Assembly: GCA_963730225.1 (NCBI GenBank)
Contig: CAVSQX010000004.1
Location: 1,802,291 to 1,866,290, forward strand
From: CAVSQX01 sp963730225
Lineage (GTDB): Bacteria > Planctomycetota > Phycisphaerae > Tepidisphaerales > Tepidisphaeraceae
Direction: 5' to 3'
Length of the DNA: 64,000 nucleotides
The first letter of the stretch is position 1. The number at the start of each line of letters is the position of its first letter. A program made the position numbers and the translations under genes. A model generated the notes under the pieces. The model saw only the letters and a program-made list of their open reading frames with translations, made no database searches and was not told where the DNA came from. This document shows, one piece after another, positions 17,641-27,285 of the stretch.

Positions 17641-17670
17641 TTGACCGTAATATCACGGTATCGGTAGAGT
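17641..17670 (+). promoter_or_regulatory. Possible promoter of the coiled-coil membrane protein gene
   Basis: TTGACC at 17641-17646 and TAGAGT at 17665-17670 with an 18-base spacer lie about 100 bases upstream of the ATG at 17770. The -35 is good and the -10 is weak. Confidence 0.3.
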
Positions 17671-17769
17671 TACAGACGTGTAGCGTTAGGCGGAGTGCCC
17701 CACCCGATGGAACGCCGTAGGGAAAGCCGTCCCTCGCCGAAATGATTTTCCCGTTGGAGGTTTTTTCTT

Positions 17770-19248
17770 ATGCCCCCGATTAATCCGCAAGGGTCGCGTG
17801 CCAGTCTGGTGACGGCGGTGGTCGTGTTCACGATTTTGTTCGTCACGTCAACCATCTTCGCGATCTATTTCAACGTGCAATTGCGCGCCAACGAGAAGGA
17901 TTACAGCGATTACAAGAAGCAGTACAACGGCGTGGTTGATCCGAACGCGCTATCCACGCCGGAGCTGACCGCCCTTCAGAGTCTGAGGAACGATCCGAAC
18001 AGCGGATACACCCAAAGCGATACGGTGATGGACATCGCGCTGAGGCAGCGCGATGCGTTGCAGCAGGCGATCGCCGGGACCACGAGCGATCCGACGGATT
18101 CGGTGGCCAAGGCCGCGAACGACGCCATTGCCGCCGCCAACACCAAGCTTAAGACGGCGGCGGTGGTGCTGCCGGTCAAGGGGTTGATCGCTGCTTTGAA
18201 TCAGCTGACCGATGCGGTGCTGACCAAGCAGAATCAAAACAAGGAATTGGCTGCGAGCGTTGCACAGGCGCAGCAGCAATTGGCCGACGCCAAGAAAAGC
18301 GTGGCGGACCTGAGCGCGGCGCGCGACAAGCAGGTGGACGATATTCAGGCCAAGGCGGCGGCGGATTTGCAGACCGTGAACGACCAATTCAACCAGAAGC
18401 AGGCGATCATCAACGATCTGCAAAAACAGGCTGCGGACGCGGCGCAGAAAGCGCAGGCGGCGGCGCAGGCGGCGCAGATACAGTTGGCCGACAAGGACAA
18501 GCAGATCGCCGACGCGGGCCGCAATTTGCGGGACGCGGAGGACAAGTTGGCGGGGCGTCGTCCGGATGTGGCCAACGCCGCCGTGCGGCAGGCCGATGGG
18601 CGCATCGTTCGGCTGCCGGGGAACAATATCTGTTACATCAATCTCGGCGACGGCGACCAGGTTACGCCGGGATTGACCTTCGAGGTTTACGACAAAACAA
18701 CCGGAATTCCGCCGATTCCGCCCAACGCCACCAGCGATGAAGACCTGCCGGTGGGCAAGGCGTCGATCGAGGTGACGCGCGTTGGAGCGACCAGCAGCGA
18801 ATGCCGGATCGTGAAGACCTCACCCGGGGCCGTACTGAGCGAAGGCGATTTGATCGAGAACCTGGTTTACGATCCGAACACGAAATACAACTTCTTCGTT
18901 TACGGACAATTTGATTTGTCGAACACGGGCCGCACCACGTCGCAAATCGGCGCCAGCTCGCCGGACACCCAAGTGATCAAGCGGTTGATCACGCAATGGG
19001 GCGGGCAGATAACCGACAAGGTGAACGTCGATACGGATTTTGTCGTGCTGGGCAAGGAGCCGGAGCTAACGGCCTACAGCCAGGAGGAATTGAGCCAGCC
19101 CCTGATCGCCGACAAGGCGGCCAAGGAAAAGGCGGCGCTGGATCAATACCAGGAGGTTCGCCAGACGGCGATCGATCTGCATATCCCGATTCTCAATCAG
19201 AATCGATTCCTGTATTACATTGGATACTACGATCTGGCCAAGCGGTAG
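17770..19248 (+). CDS. Membrane-anchored coiled-coil protein with BRCT-like C-terminus
   Basis: A 492-residue protein of unknown function. One membrane helix lies at about residues 12-36 (SLVTAVVVFTILFVTSTIFA). Residues about 130-280 are Ala/Gln/Lys-rich heptad sequence, a long coiled coil. Residues 285-380 contain a small beta domain (YINLGDGDQVTPGLTFEVYD, then SECRIVKTSPGAVLSEGDLI), resembling the FlgT C-terminal-type or peptidoglycan-associated beta folds. The last 110 residues (VIKRLITQWGGQI, DTDFVVLGKEPE, LHIPILNQNRFLYYIGYY) have the spacing of a BRCT-like fold. The ATG at 17770 follows TTGGAGG. The chain after the helix is probably periplasmic, which would be unusual for a BRCT-like fold. 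It starts a run of envelope-type genes. Confidence 0.65.
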   Translation: MPPINPQGSRASLVTAVVVFTILFVTSTIFAIYFNVQLRANEKDYSDYKKQYNGVVDPNALSTPELTALQSLRNDPNSGYTQSDTVMDIALRQRDALQQAIAGTTSDPTDSVAKAANDAIAAANTKLKTAAVVLPVKGLIAALNQLTDAVLTKQNQNKELAASVAQAQQQLADAKKSVADLSAARDKQVDDIQAKAAADLQTVNDQFNQKQAIINDLQKQAADAAQKAQAAAQAAQIQLADKDKQIADAGRNLRDAEDKLAGRRPDVANAAVRQADGRIVRLPGNNICYINLGDGDQVTPGLTFEVYDKTTGIPPIPPNATSDEDLPVGKASIEVTRVGATSSECRIVKTSPGAVLSEGDLIENLVYDPNTKYNFFVYGQFDLSNTGRTTSQIGASSPDTQVIKRLITQWGGQITDKVNVDTDFVVLGKEPELTAYSQEELSQPLIADKAAKEKAALDQYQEVRQTAIDLHIPILNQNRFLYYIGYYDLAKR

Positions 19249-19269
19249 GATCAACGGCGCCCAAGATGT

Positions 19270-19707
19270 TCACGGGCGCGGTTTTTCCGTTCGCTTGCTG
19301 GTCAGGGATGGACAAAGCAACAGCGTGATGGGGTTTTCAACCTCCACGCCGGATGTTTGCAGATCTTGAGCCAGGGCCTGAAGGGCCTTGGCCTGAGAAT
19401 GCTTGAGGCCGGCGGTCTTGATGACCTCGCGCATCAATTTGCCCTTGTGGTTGAGCTTGCGCGGCAGGGCTTCGCGCCGTTCCCGCTTGCTGAAAACGAC
19501 CAAAACGATGGCGATGCCGACACCGACCGCCAACACCGCCAGCAGCATGTTCCCGTCGTACGTGGGACCGAGATTGTTCTGAATGCTTTGGAAAACCTGG
19601 TCCTGGGTGGGGGTCGCCGAGGCGGTCGAGCAGGGCCGGAAGACGCCGGCCAAAAACAGAATGGCGGCGAACGCGGCAACACGTTTTTTGCGATTGGGGT
19701 TCCTCAT
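19270..19707 (-). CDS. Small exported/membrane protein
   Basis: A 145-residue protein with a basic leader and signal-type helix (KKRVAAFAAILFLAGVF), a short extracytoplasmic stretch (PTQDQVFQSIQNNLGPTYDG), a second helix (NMLLAVLAVGVGIAIVLVVF) and a charged cytoplasmic-looking tail (LREV-like helix, LKHSQAKALQALAQDLQ). No family is recognised. Its ATG at 19705-19707 shares a base with the HEAT-repeat stop (TGATG), so the two are translationally coupled and probably work together. Confidence 0.7.
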   Translation of the reverse strand: MRNPNRKKRVAAFAAILFLAGVFRPCSTASATPTQDQVFQSIQNNLGPTYDGNMLLAVLAVGVGIAIVLVVFSKRERREALPRKLNHKGKLMREVIKTAGLKHSQAKALQALAQDLQTSGVEVENPITLLLCPSLTSKRTEKPRP

Positions 19708-21639
19708 CAGCCGGCCGCCTTTCCGCGATGGCGGCGAACCATCTCGGCGATCGATTTCAGCACCGCCAGCGCGTACCGCCGGACGCGCAGATTCGGGTCG
19801 GATTTGGCCATTTTTCCGATCTCGCCCAGCAAACTCCACCAGCCGGTTTCCTTCAGAGCCCACATGGCGGAGATGCGATGTTCGGGCCGGGGATCGTTCA
19901 ACATGCCGGCCAGGGCGGTGTCGAAAGCGCCCAGACGCAGGCGATGCAGAACCTTGATGGCGTTGGCGCGCTCGCGGTTGTTTCCGACCCGGGCCCGCTG
20001 AACCAGCATGGGAACAAAATCCTTGCGATGATGGGCTTGTAGAACCTCGATGGTGTTGGCCCTGACGCGGGCATCCGAATCGCTCAGAAGGCGCTCGATG
20101 AGCGCTTCGGCGCGATCGTCGGGGCGTCGCCCAGGACGCTGACGGCCTTGCTCCGCAAGCGAGGATTGGGATCGCCGCACAGGGCCAGCAGCCGTTCCTT
20201 GAGCGCCTCGGCCAATTCCAGCTCCTGAACGATCTGCATCGCCTTGAGGCGCTGCTCCGGCGCCGGCGAGGCGAGGCGGCGCGAAAGGCGGCTCATTGCA
20301 TCCGGCAGCAGCTTGAGCATCGCCTTTCCGGCCTGTTTGCGCGTGGGCTTGTCGAGCCGATCGAAATTGGTCCAAAACTGTTCGAAGCCGGTCTGGCTGA
20401 CGGCTCGGGCGATGACCCGGCGAACGCCCTCGGGAACGCTGGTCATCATCTGGAGCAGAGAATTTTCAAAATCGGGCGGGCGTCGTCGAACGATTTCGCG
20501 CGCCGCCATGCGGGCCAGCCGTTCGTCGCGATCGCTGAGGAAAGACTTGAAAAGCTGAACCGAGGTGCTGCGCCGTCTTCGGCTGGCGGCGCGAAGAATC
20601 CGCAGGCGCGAGGCAAAATCGGCGTCGGCGTGCTTGCGGAGCAAGTCCATGCGCTCGTCCTGCACGACATCGTGCACGCCGGAAACCGCCAGCCAGTCGC
20701 CGATGCGGGCCGCGTCGGCGGCGCCGCGGCGGGAAATGTCGCGCACCAATTCCGCTTCGCCCCACCAGACTCCGCGGGTCACCAGATGCACGCACGTCTC
20801 CAGAGCGTGATCTTTCAGCCAATGCGTTTTTCGCAGCAACGCATCCAGGGCCGGCGCTTCCTCGATGTGAGAGAAGGCGATGGCAAAATGCGATCGCAAA
20901 CCGCCGTGAGAAGCCCCGAGGAGAAACGCTTCGACGTGCTCGGCGGCCGGGGGCTGCTGGAGGCGACGAACTATCGCGCTCTGTCCACCGTGCTTGGCGG
21001 TGTGCAGGATCGCCAGGGTTTTGCTTCCCGGCCAGTCCGCCAGCAGCAGCGCCCGCGCAGCAACTCCGGGCCGTATTTTCCGCGATGTCCGTCGATGGCG
21101 CGGGCCACCGCCTGCTCGATGTCCGGGCGCTGGTCCAATAGCTCGTGATAAAGGGCCGCACGGGATTCCAATTCGGAATCATCGGCGGAAGGTTGGATCG
21201 CCGATCGCTGGAGCGCGCGAGTTTCGGTCGCCACCCAGCGGGCCAATGCGACCATCGCATCGACCGCCGACTTGGCGACGTCCTGATCGGGCTCGTGCAG
21301 ATTTCCCGAGAGCACGTAGGCCAGTTTGCCCTGTTTTCCCAGCGCGATCAGCTTCATCGCGGCCTTGCGCAGCGAGGTGCTGTCGCTGCGCCCGCTTTCG
21401 CGCAGGGCGTGATGCAGCGTTTTGATTTTCGAGAGGATTTCGTCCTGGAGCTCGATGGCCAGATTGTCGAACTGTTCGATGACGCCGGAAAGTCCGCGCG
21501 TGGTTTCGCGCCGGATCAGCGCCGCCAGGGCGATGGATTTTTCTCTGCTGTCGCCCAGACGAAGGGCCTCGAGCAGGGCATCGTCGGCCGCCTCGTTCTT
21601 GGTTTCGACCAGCGTCTGGATCAGGCGATCGAGAGTCAT
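19707..21639 (-). CDS. HEAT-repeat protein, two frame breaks
   Basis: About 643 residues of helical HEAT-type repeats, a protein-protein scaffold. Representative units are LIALGKQGKLAYVLSGNLHE, FLSDRDERLARMAAREIVRR, LALCGDPNPRLRSKAVSVLG and LLSDSDARVRANTIEVLQAH. The N-terminus MTLDRLIQTLVETKNEAAD starts at 21639. The frame changes near 21048-21060 (GPELL to RALLLADWPGSKT) and again near 20118-20125 (SVLGDAP to DDRAEALIERLL); one added base repairs each, the second in a run of four. The repaired chain is continuous and regular. It has no signal peptide, so it is probably cytoplasmic and may dock on the coupled membrane protein downstream. Confidence 0.75.
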
Positions 21640-21756
21640 TCAATGATTATCGGACCGTGGCGGGGATGGGCTTGAGGGCAAACCGCCGGCTCGGCATCAT
21701 GTTGACAGGGCTGCGGCGACGGATTATTCCAATCGCGGCTCCGAAGGAGTTTGAAC

Positions 21757-22197
21757 ATGAATTTCGGTGCGGCTGGCGGCAGGCTGGCGATGGCGACCGC
21801 GGCGATGCTGATCGGTTGCAGCGGTTCGGCCAATGAATATGTTCCTCCCGCCACGCCGACGGAATTGTCGGCCTACGCGGCCTCGCTGGCCTATCCCGCC
21901 ACGGAGCAGCCCCAGGACAATCCGATGTGGGTTGCCATTGTCTACAACAGCAGCGGACAAATGGTCATCCATAATTTTGCCAATCAGCCGATCAGCGATT
22001 TTCGGCTGTGGATCAATCAGGCGTATGTGGTGCACGTGGATCGCATCGACGCCAACAGCAGCCGAAGCTTCAGCCGATCGATTTTGTACAACATCAAGGG
22101 TAACAGCCTGTCCGACACGGGCGAGCCGATTCAGCGTGTGCAAATTCAAACCGCCGACAGCGTGCTGTACAACGTGCAGGGCCCGCAGGCGGGATGA
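21757..22197 (+). CDS. Lipoprotein, paralogue of the next gene
   Basis: A 146-residue lipoprotein precursor with lipobox MLIGC at about residues 17-21, followed by GSANEYVPP. The mature part contains YNSSGQMVIHNFANQPISDF and WINQAYVVHVDRIDANSS, with a predicted single beta-sandwich. The same W-x-NQ-x-YVV-x-V core occurs in the next gene, so these are diverged paralogues. The ATG at 21757 has GGAG at 21745-21748. Function unknown; the partner may be the outer-membrane-type protein two genes downstream. Confidence 0.7.
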   Translation: MNFGAAGGRLAMATAAMLIGCSGSANEYVPPATPTELSAYAASLAYPATEQPQDNPMWVAIVYNSSGQMVIHNFANQPISDFRLWINQAYVVHVDRIDANSSRSFSRSILYNIKGNSLSDTGEPIQRVQIQTADSVLYNVQGPQAG

Positions 22198-22284
22198 TCC
22201 TTGGAATGCCACCGGGGCTGAGGCGGGGACTCGCAATTTGGCGGGTGATGGGTAGGATACGCGGGGAATCGAACTGGGAAGGCC

Positions 22285-22767
22285 ATGATCCATTCTTCGT
22301 GCGCTTCGGGCAGGGGTTGGTTGGCGTTGTCAATTCTGATTCCGTTTGCGATCGCCGCGGGCTGCACGACAAGGGCGCCGTTTTTGCCGAACCCCGATCC
22401 CTCAATGCACAAGACCGCCGCCCAATTCGCCGCCGATGCGGCACACCGACACTACGAATCCGACGCAGCCAAGGCCGGGCCGGCCGACGGTCGAGTCGAA
22501 GTCGATTACGGGCTTCATATCATCCGCATCGCCAACAGCTCCAGCGAGGATTGGAACAACGTTGAAATCTGGCTGAATCAGCAGTACGTGGTGTTTGTGC
22601 ACAACATCCCGGCGAATCACGCGTCGGTGGAGGAGATCATTTTCCAGGACATCTACGATCAGCAGGGCGATTATTTTCCACTGGACAGCCAGCAAACGCC
22701 GATCAATTCAATTGAAATGTTCAAAGACGGGAAGATGTACAGCCTGATCATGCAGTTGGCCGACTAA
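22285..22767 (+). CDS. Lipoprotein, paralogue of the previous gene
   Basis: A 160-residue lipoprotein precursor. The leader LALSILIPFAIAAGC gives a lipobox ending at about residue 27. The mature domain has HIIRIANSSSEDWNNVEIW, LNQQYVVFVHNIPANHASVE and FQDIYDQQGDYFPLD, which align with the neighbouring lipoprotein around W-x-NQ-x-YVV-x-V-x-x-I-x-AN. Start ATG 22285. Function unknown; tandem duplication is likely. Confidence 0.72.
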   Translation: MIHSSCASGRGWLALSILIPFAIAAGCTTRAPFLPNPDPSMHKTAAQFAADAAHRHYESDAAKAGPADGRVEVDYGLHIIRIANSSSEDWNNVEIWLNQQYVVFVHNIPANHASVEEIIFQDIYDQQGDYFPLDSQQTPINSIEMFKDGKMYSLIMQLAD

Positions 22768-22837
22768 CGTGACTTTTGGCTGACGGTTGCGGACGCCGCA
22801 TCCGTATGGGCAGAAACATTTCATCCGGGAGGATTTT

Positions 22838-24071
22838 ATGAAGGGTCTTATGCGATCCGGGTTTTGCGCTGTCGTTCTGGCATTGGGGTTGGCCGCTCCA
22901 GCCGCCGATTTGTTCAGTCTTACCGCCACGCCGACCAGTGGCACGCCGATTACCGAAACCGGCTCGAATATCATTACTCTGGTTGAGAACCTGGCCGATA
23001 ATTCACAGGCGTATTCGAGTCTGGCCAATAATGCCTTCAACGCCAGCCTTAATTATGCCGGCATTCCCAATGCCTTCACGTTTTCGCAGACATTCGACAG
23101 CAGCGACAATCGCACCATTACGATTCAATCGCCGCTGGCGAATCTGAACCAGACTTTCAGCGAAGCCAACGGCAGCATCAGCACCCAGTTGGTCAACTTC
23201 CTCAAAAAAGACGGTCTGGCCAGCCTGACCGCGTTTCAGGCGGCGGTCGACAAGGAAACGCCTGTCGGCGTCGTCGACGGAAATCCATTGTCCTTGACCG
23301 ATCTGCTGTTGGGAGCCGGCTTTCTGCAATTTGCCCAGGATCGCGGCGCCGATCAGATCAACAGCGCCCAGCCTGACAATGCCAAGGGCCGCGGCGACAG
23401 TTGGTTCTGGTTCGATGGCGGCGGCGTCGATGCCGGCGGGTTCAATGGGACCTACGTCGATTTCCACATCGGCTCGGAGTACCACTTCAACAACGTCATC
23501 GCACTGGCCGCCGACGCGCCCTTTGAATGGGAACAAATCCAAGGATCCAATATTTTCATGGGCGGGCTGATCGTCGGCTTGCCGATCACCATCATCCCCA
23601 GCCACGGCGATACCAGCATCAGTTGGACCATCACCCCCGCAGCGCATGGCGGAGCGGTCGGCTCCGAAGATTTGGTCAGCGGCGCCATTATCTACGGCGG
23701 ACAAGTAAACAGCTGCATCAGCTTCGCTTTCGGTGGAATGACCATCACCCTCGCGGACAACATCGGCTACTTCCACGGCGCGTAACATCTCCGTCAGCAG
23801 CTACGATTTCGACACGCACCTGGATCAATGGCTGTCGCGCAACGGCCTGACCGTTACCCAAACCTGGGGACATTTCTTCGTCCAAGGCGCCGGCAGTTGG
23901 ACCAACGCCATGCGTGCCACCTATGTGGATGGATATGTAACGCCCGAAGCAGGCGTCGGAATCTGGTTCGGGCAGCACCACGGCTCGGGCATGAGCCTCA
24001 GCTACGTCGGAAACTACGGGCGCGGATACAACACAACCGGCGGCCAACTTTTGTTTTTCTTCCGCGATTGA
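22838..24071 (+). CDS. Large secreted or outer-membrane protein, one frame break
   Basis: About 410 residues with a signal peptide (LMRSGFCAVVLALGLAAPAA) and GGGAGGA at 22828-22834 before the ATG at 22838. The mature chain is rich in N, S, G and aromatic residues with alternating beta patterns (FGGMTITLADNIGYFHG, then in the shifted frame SYDFDTHLDQWL, VGIWFGQHHGSGMSLSYVG), ending LLFFFRD. It could be a beta-barrel or a secreted beta protein. The frame breaks near 23777-23786, where a stop interrupts, but the +1 frame stays open and protein-like to the TGA at 24069-24071. No family is recognised. It is convergent with the amidohydrolase, 8 bases away. Confidence 0.6.
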
Positions 24072-24079
24072 TTCGCCGT

Positions 24080-25186
24080 TTAGTGCCGGCGCGAAGGGCC
24101 GGGCTCGCCATCGGCGTGCAGACTTTCAAACCGCAACCCGACGCGCGCGAGCAGCGTGGCGGTGTTGTCGTGATAAATCTTTTGCAGCACCGGCTGCGGC
24201 AACGCCAGGCCGCGCAGCGTCGGTTGATGATCCGGTGGAAGATCGGGATCAAAAATCGGCCCGGGGCCATCGTAATCCGTCTCCCACAACTGGCGGTGCG
24301 TCCACCATCGACTGGCCAGAAAATCAAATCCGCGATCGTTCCCGCTGACCTGGTCGGAGCCGAATAAAATCCGATCCTGATTGCGAATGAAAAACTCCCG
24401 CGCCGGTTCGCGCCGGGCGGAAATCTCCCGAGCCATCCATCGCGTCGCGCTGCAATCCAGCGAAAGATTCGGATAGGTGTCCAGCAGATGCTGGAGCCGT
24501 GGCAAATCTTCCGGGTTCCCGCCCATGTGCGCGCCCAGCCAGGGATGATTTTTGTACGCCTGAAGGCAGTTCTCCCACATTTGATAATGCTCGTCGCGGC
24601 TGCCGTATTTGGCCCGATCGGAGTATTTGCCGGCGTACCAGGTATCGGGATCGCCGACATGCGACATCAAAATCATTCCCCGCCCCACCGCTTCGTCCAT
24701 GATTCGCCGAAGGCGCGGATCGTCCAGCCGGGCGCCGCGCATCAGCATCGTTCCCGGAGCCGAATGGAACTTCACAATTCGGCTGCCCATGTTGTAGAAC
24801 GCTTCAAGCCGAATCAGCCAGTTGTCAACCCAGTGCGGCCCAGTGTCCTGCCATGTCGGTATGGTGATGAAATGCAGCCGATGTCCCCAGTCGCGCTGAA
24901 GCACGATCGCTTCTTCCAGCGGCGCCATGGTGATGCAGGCGTCGATGCCAAAATGATCGCAGCACTCGAACCATCCCTTGGCGTGGCGGGCGGCAAAAAG
25001 ATGCGTGTGAGCATCGATGACCATTCCCCGTACGTTCGGCCGCGGCATCGGTTGGCGGAAGTCGATGTGAATGCGGTTGAATTCTTCTTCTTTGGCGGGC
25101 GCTAAAACCGTGGCAGCCGCGCTTTGTGCGGCGGTGGCGGTGGAAGTTGCCGGGGCGGAAGCCATGTCCCGTTGGAGAGTAGGCAT
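24080..25186 (-). CDS. Amidohydrolase-family (TIM-barrel) metal hydrolase
   Basis: A 368-residue metal-dependent hydrolase of the amidohydrolase-2 type (decarboxylase/lactonase relatives). After an Ala-rich N-terminus, MVIDAHTHLFAAR holds the HxH metal pair. GRGMILMSHVGDPDTWY carries a probable metal His, WLGAHMGGNPEDL a second, and RILFGSDQVSG the catalytic Asp. KFHSAPGTMLMRGARLDDPR is typical of the family. The substrate is unknown. The ATG at 25186 has AGGA upstream; an ATG at 25165 is an alternative. It is divergent from the TPR glycosyltransferase gene with about 40 bases between starts. Confidence 0.8.
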   Translation of the reverse strand: MPTLQRDMASAPATSTATAAQSAAATVLAPAKEEEFNRIHIDFRQPMPRPNVRGMVIDAHTHLFAARHAKGWFECCDHFGIDACITMAPLEEAIVLQRDWGHRLHFITIPTWQDTGPHWVDNWLIRLEAFYNMGSRIVKFHSAPGTMLMRGARLDDPRLRRIMDEAVGRGMILMSHVGDPDTWYAGKYSDRAKYGSRDEHYQMWENCLQAYKNHPWLGAHMGGNPEDLPRLQHLLDTYPNLSLDCSATRWMAREISARREPAREFFIRNQDRILFGSDQVSGNDRGFDFLASRWWTHRQLWETDYDGPGPIFDPDLPPDHQPTLRGLALPQPVLQKIYHDNTATLLARVGLRFESLHADGEPGPSRRH

Positions 25187-25227
25187 GAGCTGGCATCCTG
25201 TCTATGCTGATTGGCCCGGAGTTCGTG

Positions 25228-27285
25228 ATGAGTGCCCAGCAATTTCTCGAGCAGGCCGAGTTGCAACTGCGCGCCGGCCAAGCCGCCAAAGCACTTCAGC
25301 TCTGCGAGCAAGCAACGGCGGCGCTGACGCCCACCGCTGGGGAGTTGGCTTTGCTGGCGGAAATTCTCCTGGCGCTCAAACGCCGCGACGAAGCGATCGG
25401 GCATCTCGAACGCGCCGTCGTCCTGGACCCGAATTTCGCCGAAGCGCACGGCATCCTCGGCCGCGCCATGGTTGGCGCTGGCCAATGGGACCGGGCCGAA
25501 GCGTGCTTTCGCCGGGCTTTGTCGCTCAAGCCCGATTCCGCCCAGGCCAGTTGCAGTCTGGGTGATTTACTGGCCACGCGCCGCCGCTGGCCCGCCGCGA
25601 TCCTGGAATTGAGGAACGCGGTCGCGCTCGATCCGAATATGCATCAGGCTAATTTCCATCTGGGCCGGGCGTATCTGGGTATCGGAAAATTGAAAGAGGC
25701 CGCCGACCGTTTTCGTCGAGCGGCGGAATTGGCTCCGAGCTTTTTCGAGGCGTGGCAGGCGCTGGGCGATGTCCAACTGAATCGCCGCGAGAACGCCGAG
25801 GCCGTTGCGGCTTACCGCCGGGCCAATGCCCTGCATCAAACCGCGCCGAATTATCTGAATCTCGGCAGCGCGCTGGCCGCGGTGGATGAGTTGGATCAAT
25901 CCGTCGCGGTGATCGCCAAGGCCATCGAGCTGGCCCCGAAATGGTCCGATCCGCAGCAGGCGATGGGCTCGGCGCTGAGTTGGTGCGGAAATTTGGACGC
26001 GGCCATAACGGCGTTTCGAAAAGCGGTGGAATTGGATCCCAAGAACGATCGGGCGCACAGCGCGCTGCTCTACACGATGCTGTTTCACGGCGGATATTCG
26101 CCGCAAAAGCTGCGGGACGAGCACGTCGAATGGGCCCGGCGTCACACGGCCGACATTATTGCGCTGCCGCCCCCGCCCAACGATCGCTCGCCGGATCGCC
26201 GGCTGAAGATCGGTTACGTCTCGCCGAATTTTCGTCATCAGGCGGTGTCGAATTTTGTGCTGCCGATCATCGCCAGCAGGAACGCATGGGAAACCGAGAT
26301 TTTTTGCTACAGCGACGCCATCGCCGTCGATGCCCGCACGGCCGAGCTGCACCGCGCCGCCGATGAATGGCGCGACACGGCGGCGCTGGGCGACGAGCAA
26401 CTGGCCAACCTCATTCGGCAGGATCGCATCGACATTCTCGTCGATCTGACGGGCCACATCGGCCATGGGCGGCTCAAAGCGTTCGCCTGTAAACCGGCGC
26501 CGGTGCAGGTCACGTACATCGGCTACCAGGCGACCACCGGCCTGGGGCAAATCGATTATTTTCTGACCGATGAATGGTCCGATCCCTCGCGGCAAACCGA
26601 AGCGTTTCTGGTTGAGAAACCGTTTCGACTGCCACAGGCGTTCTTCTGTTATTCCAAGCCGGTCGATGCTCCCGATGTCGGTCCGCTGCCGGCGACGGAG
26701 GCGGGATATATCACGTTCGGCTGCATGAACAACCTGGCCAAGGTGACGCCGACGACGCTGGATTTGTGGGCGAAAACGATGACGAAAGTTCCCGCATCGC
26801 GCCTGATGATGCTGACGCCAAACAGCCGGGACGTTCACGAGCGATTGCGCTCCGCGCTTGCCGATCGCGGCCTTTCGGCGAATCGAGTCGAATTCGCCGA
26901 GCGAACTTCCTTCAAGAATTATCTCGCTCGCTACAACCGCATTGACATCGCGCTGGATCCCGTGCCGTTCAATGGCCACACCACCACCTGCGACGCCGCG
27001 TGGATGGGCTGCCCTACCGTTTCGCTGGCGGGAAAAACTTACGCTCACCGCTACGGTTGCAGCGTGATGCGAAACGTGAATCTATCGGAGTTGATCGCAG
27101 AAAATCCGCAGCAGTACGTCGACATCGCCGCGTCGCTGGCACTCGATGTTGGCCGATTGGCCGACATTCGCGCTTCGCTGCGGCAGCGAATGATCGAGTC
27201 GATCATCACGGACGGTCCACGATTCACGGGTCATCTCGAAGCGGCGTATCGGGAAATGTGGCGACGATGGTGCGCGAGCGATTAA
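25228..27285 (+). CDS. TPR / O-GlcNAc-transferase-like glycosyltransferase (GT41 type)
   Basis: A 685-residue protein with about eight tetratricopeptide repeats in residues 1-300 (AIGHLERAVVLDPNFAEAHG and AITAFRKAVELDPKNDRAHS are typical) and a C-terminal SPINDLY/OGT-like catalytic region. The latter contains KIGYVSPNFRHQAVSNFVLP, VQVTYIGYQATTGLGQIDYF, ITFGCMNNLAKVTP and HTTTCDAAWMGCPTVSLAG, the UDP-sugar-binding signature. It should glycosylate proteins in the cytoplasm. The ATG at 25228 follows GGAG; an ATG at 25204 is a weaker choice. Its stop overlaps the rpoN stop on the other strand by four bases. Confidence 0.88.
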   Translation: MSAQQFLEQAELQLRAGQAAKALQLCEQATAALTPTAGELALLAEILLALKRRDEAIGHLERAVVLDPNFAEAHGILGRAMVGAGQWDRAEACFRRALSLKPDSAQASCSLGDLLATRRRWPAAILELRNAVALDPNMHQANFHLGRAYLGIGKLKEAADRFRRAAELAPSFFEAWQALGDVQLNRRENAEAVAAYRRANALHQTAPNYLNLGSALAAVDELDQSVAVIAKAIELAPKWSDPQQAMGSALSWCGNLDAAITAFRKAVELDPKNDRAHSALLYTMLFHGGYSPQKLRDEHVEWARRHTADIIALPPPPNDRSPDRRLKIGYVSPNFRHQAVSNFVLPIIASRNAWETEIFCYSDAIAVDARTAELHRAADEWRDTAALGDEQLANLIRQDRIDILVDLTGHIGHGRLKAFACKPAPVQVTYIGYQATTGLGQIDYFLTDEWSDPSRQTEAFLVEKPFRLPQAFFCYSKPVDAPDVGPLPATEAGYITFGCMNNLAKVTPTTLDLWAKTMTKVPASRLMMLTPNSRDVHERLRSALADRGLSANRVEFAERTSFKNYLARYNRIDIALDPVPFNGHTTTCDAAWMGCPTVSLAGKTYAHRYGCSVMRNVNLSELIAENPQQYVDIAASLALDVGRLADIRASLRQRMIESIITDGPRFTGHLEAAYREMWRRWCASD

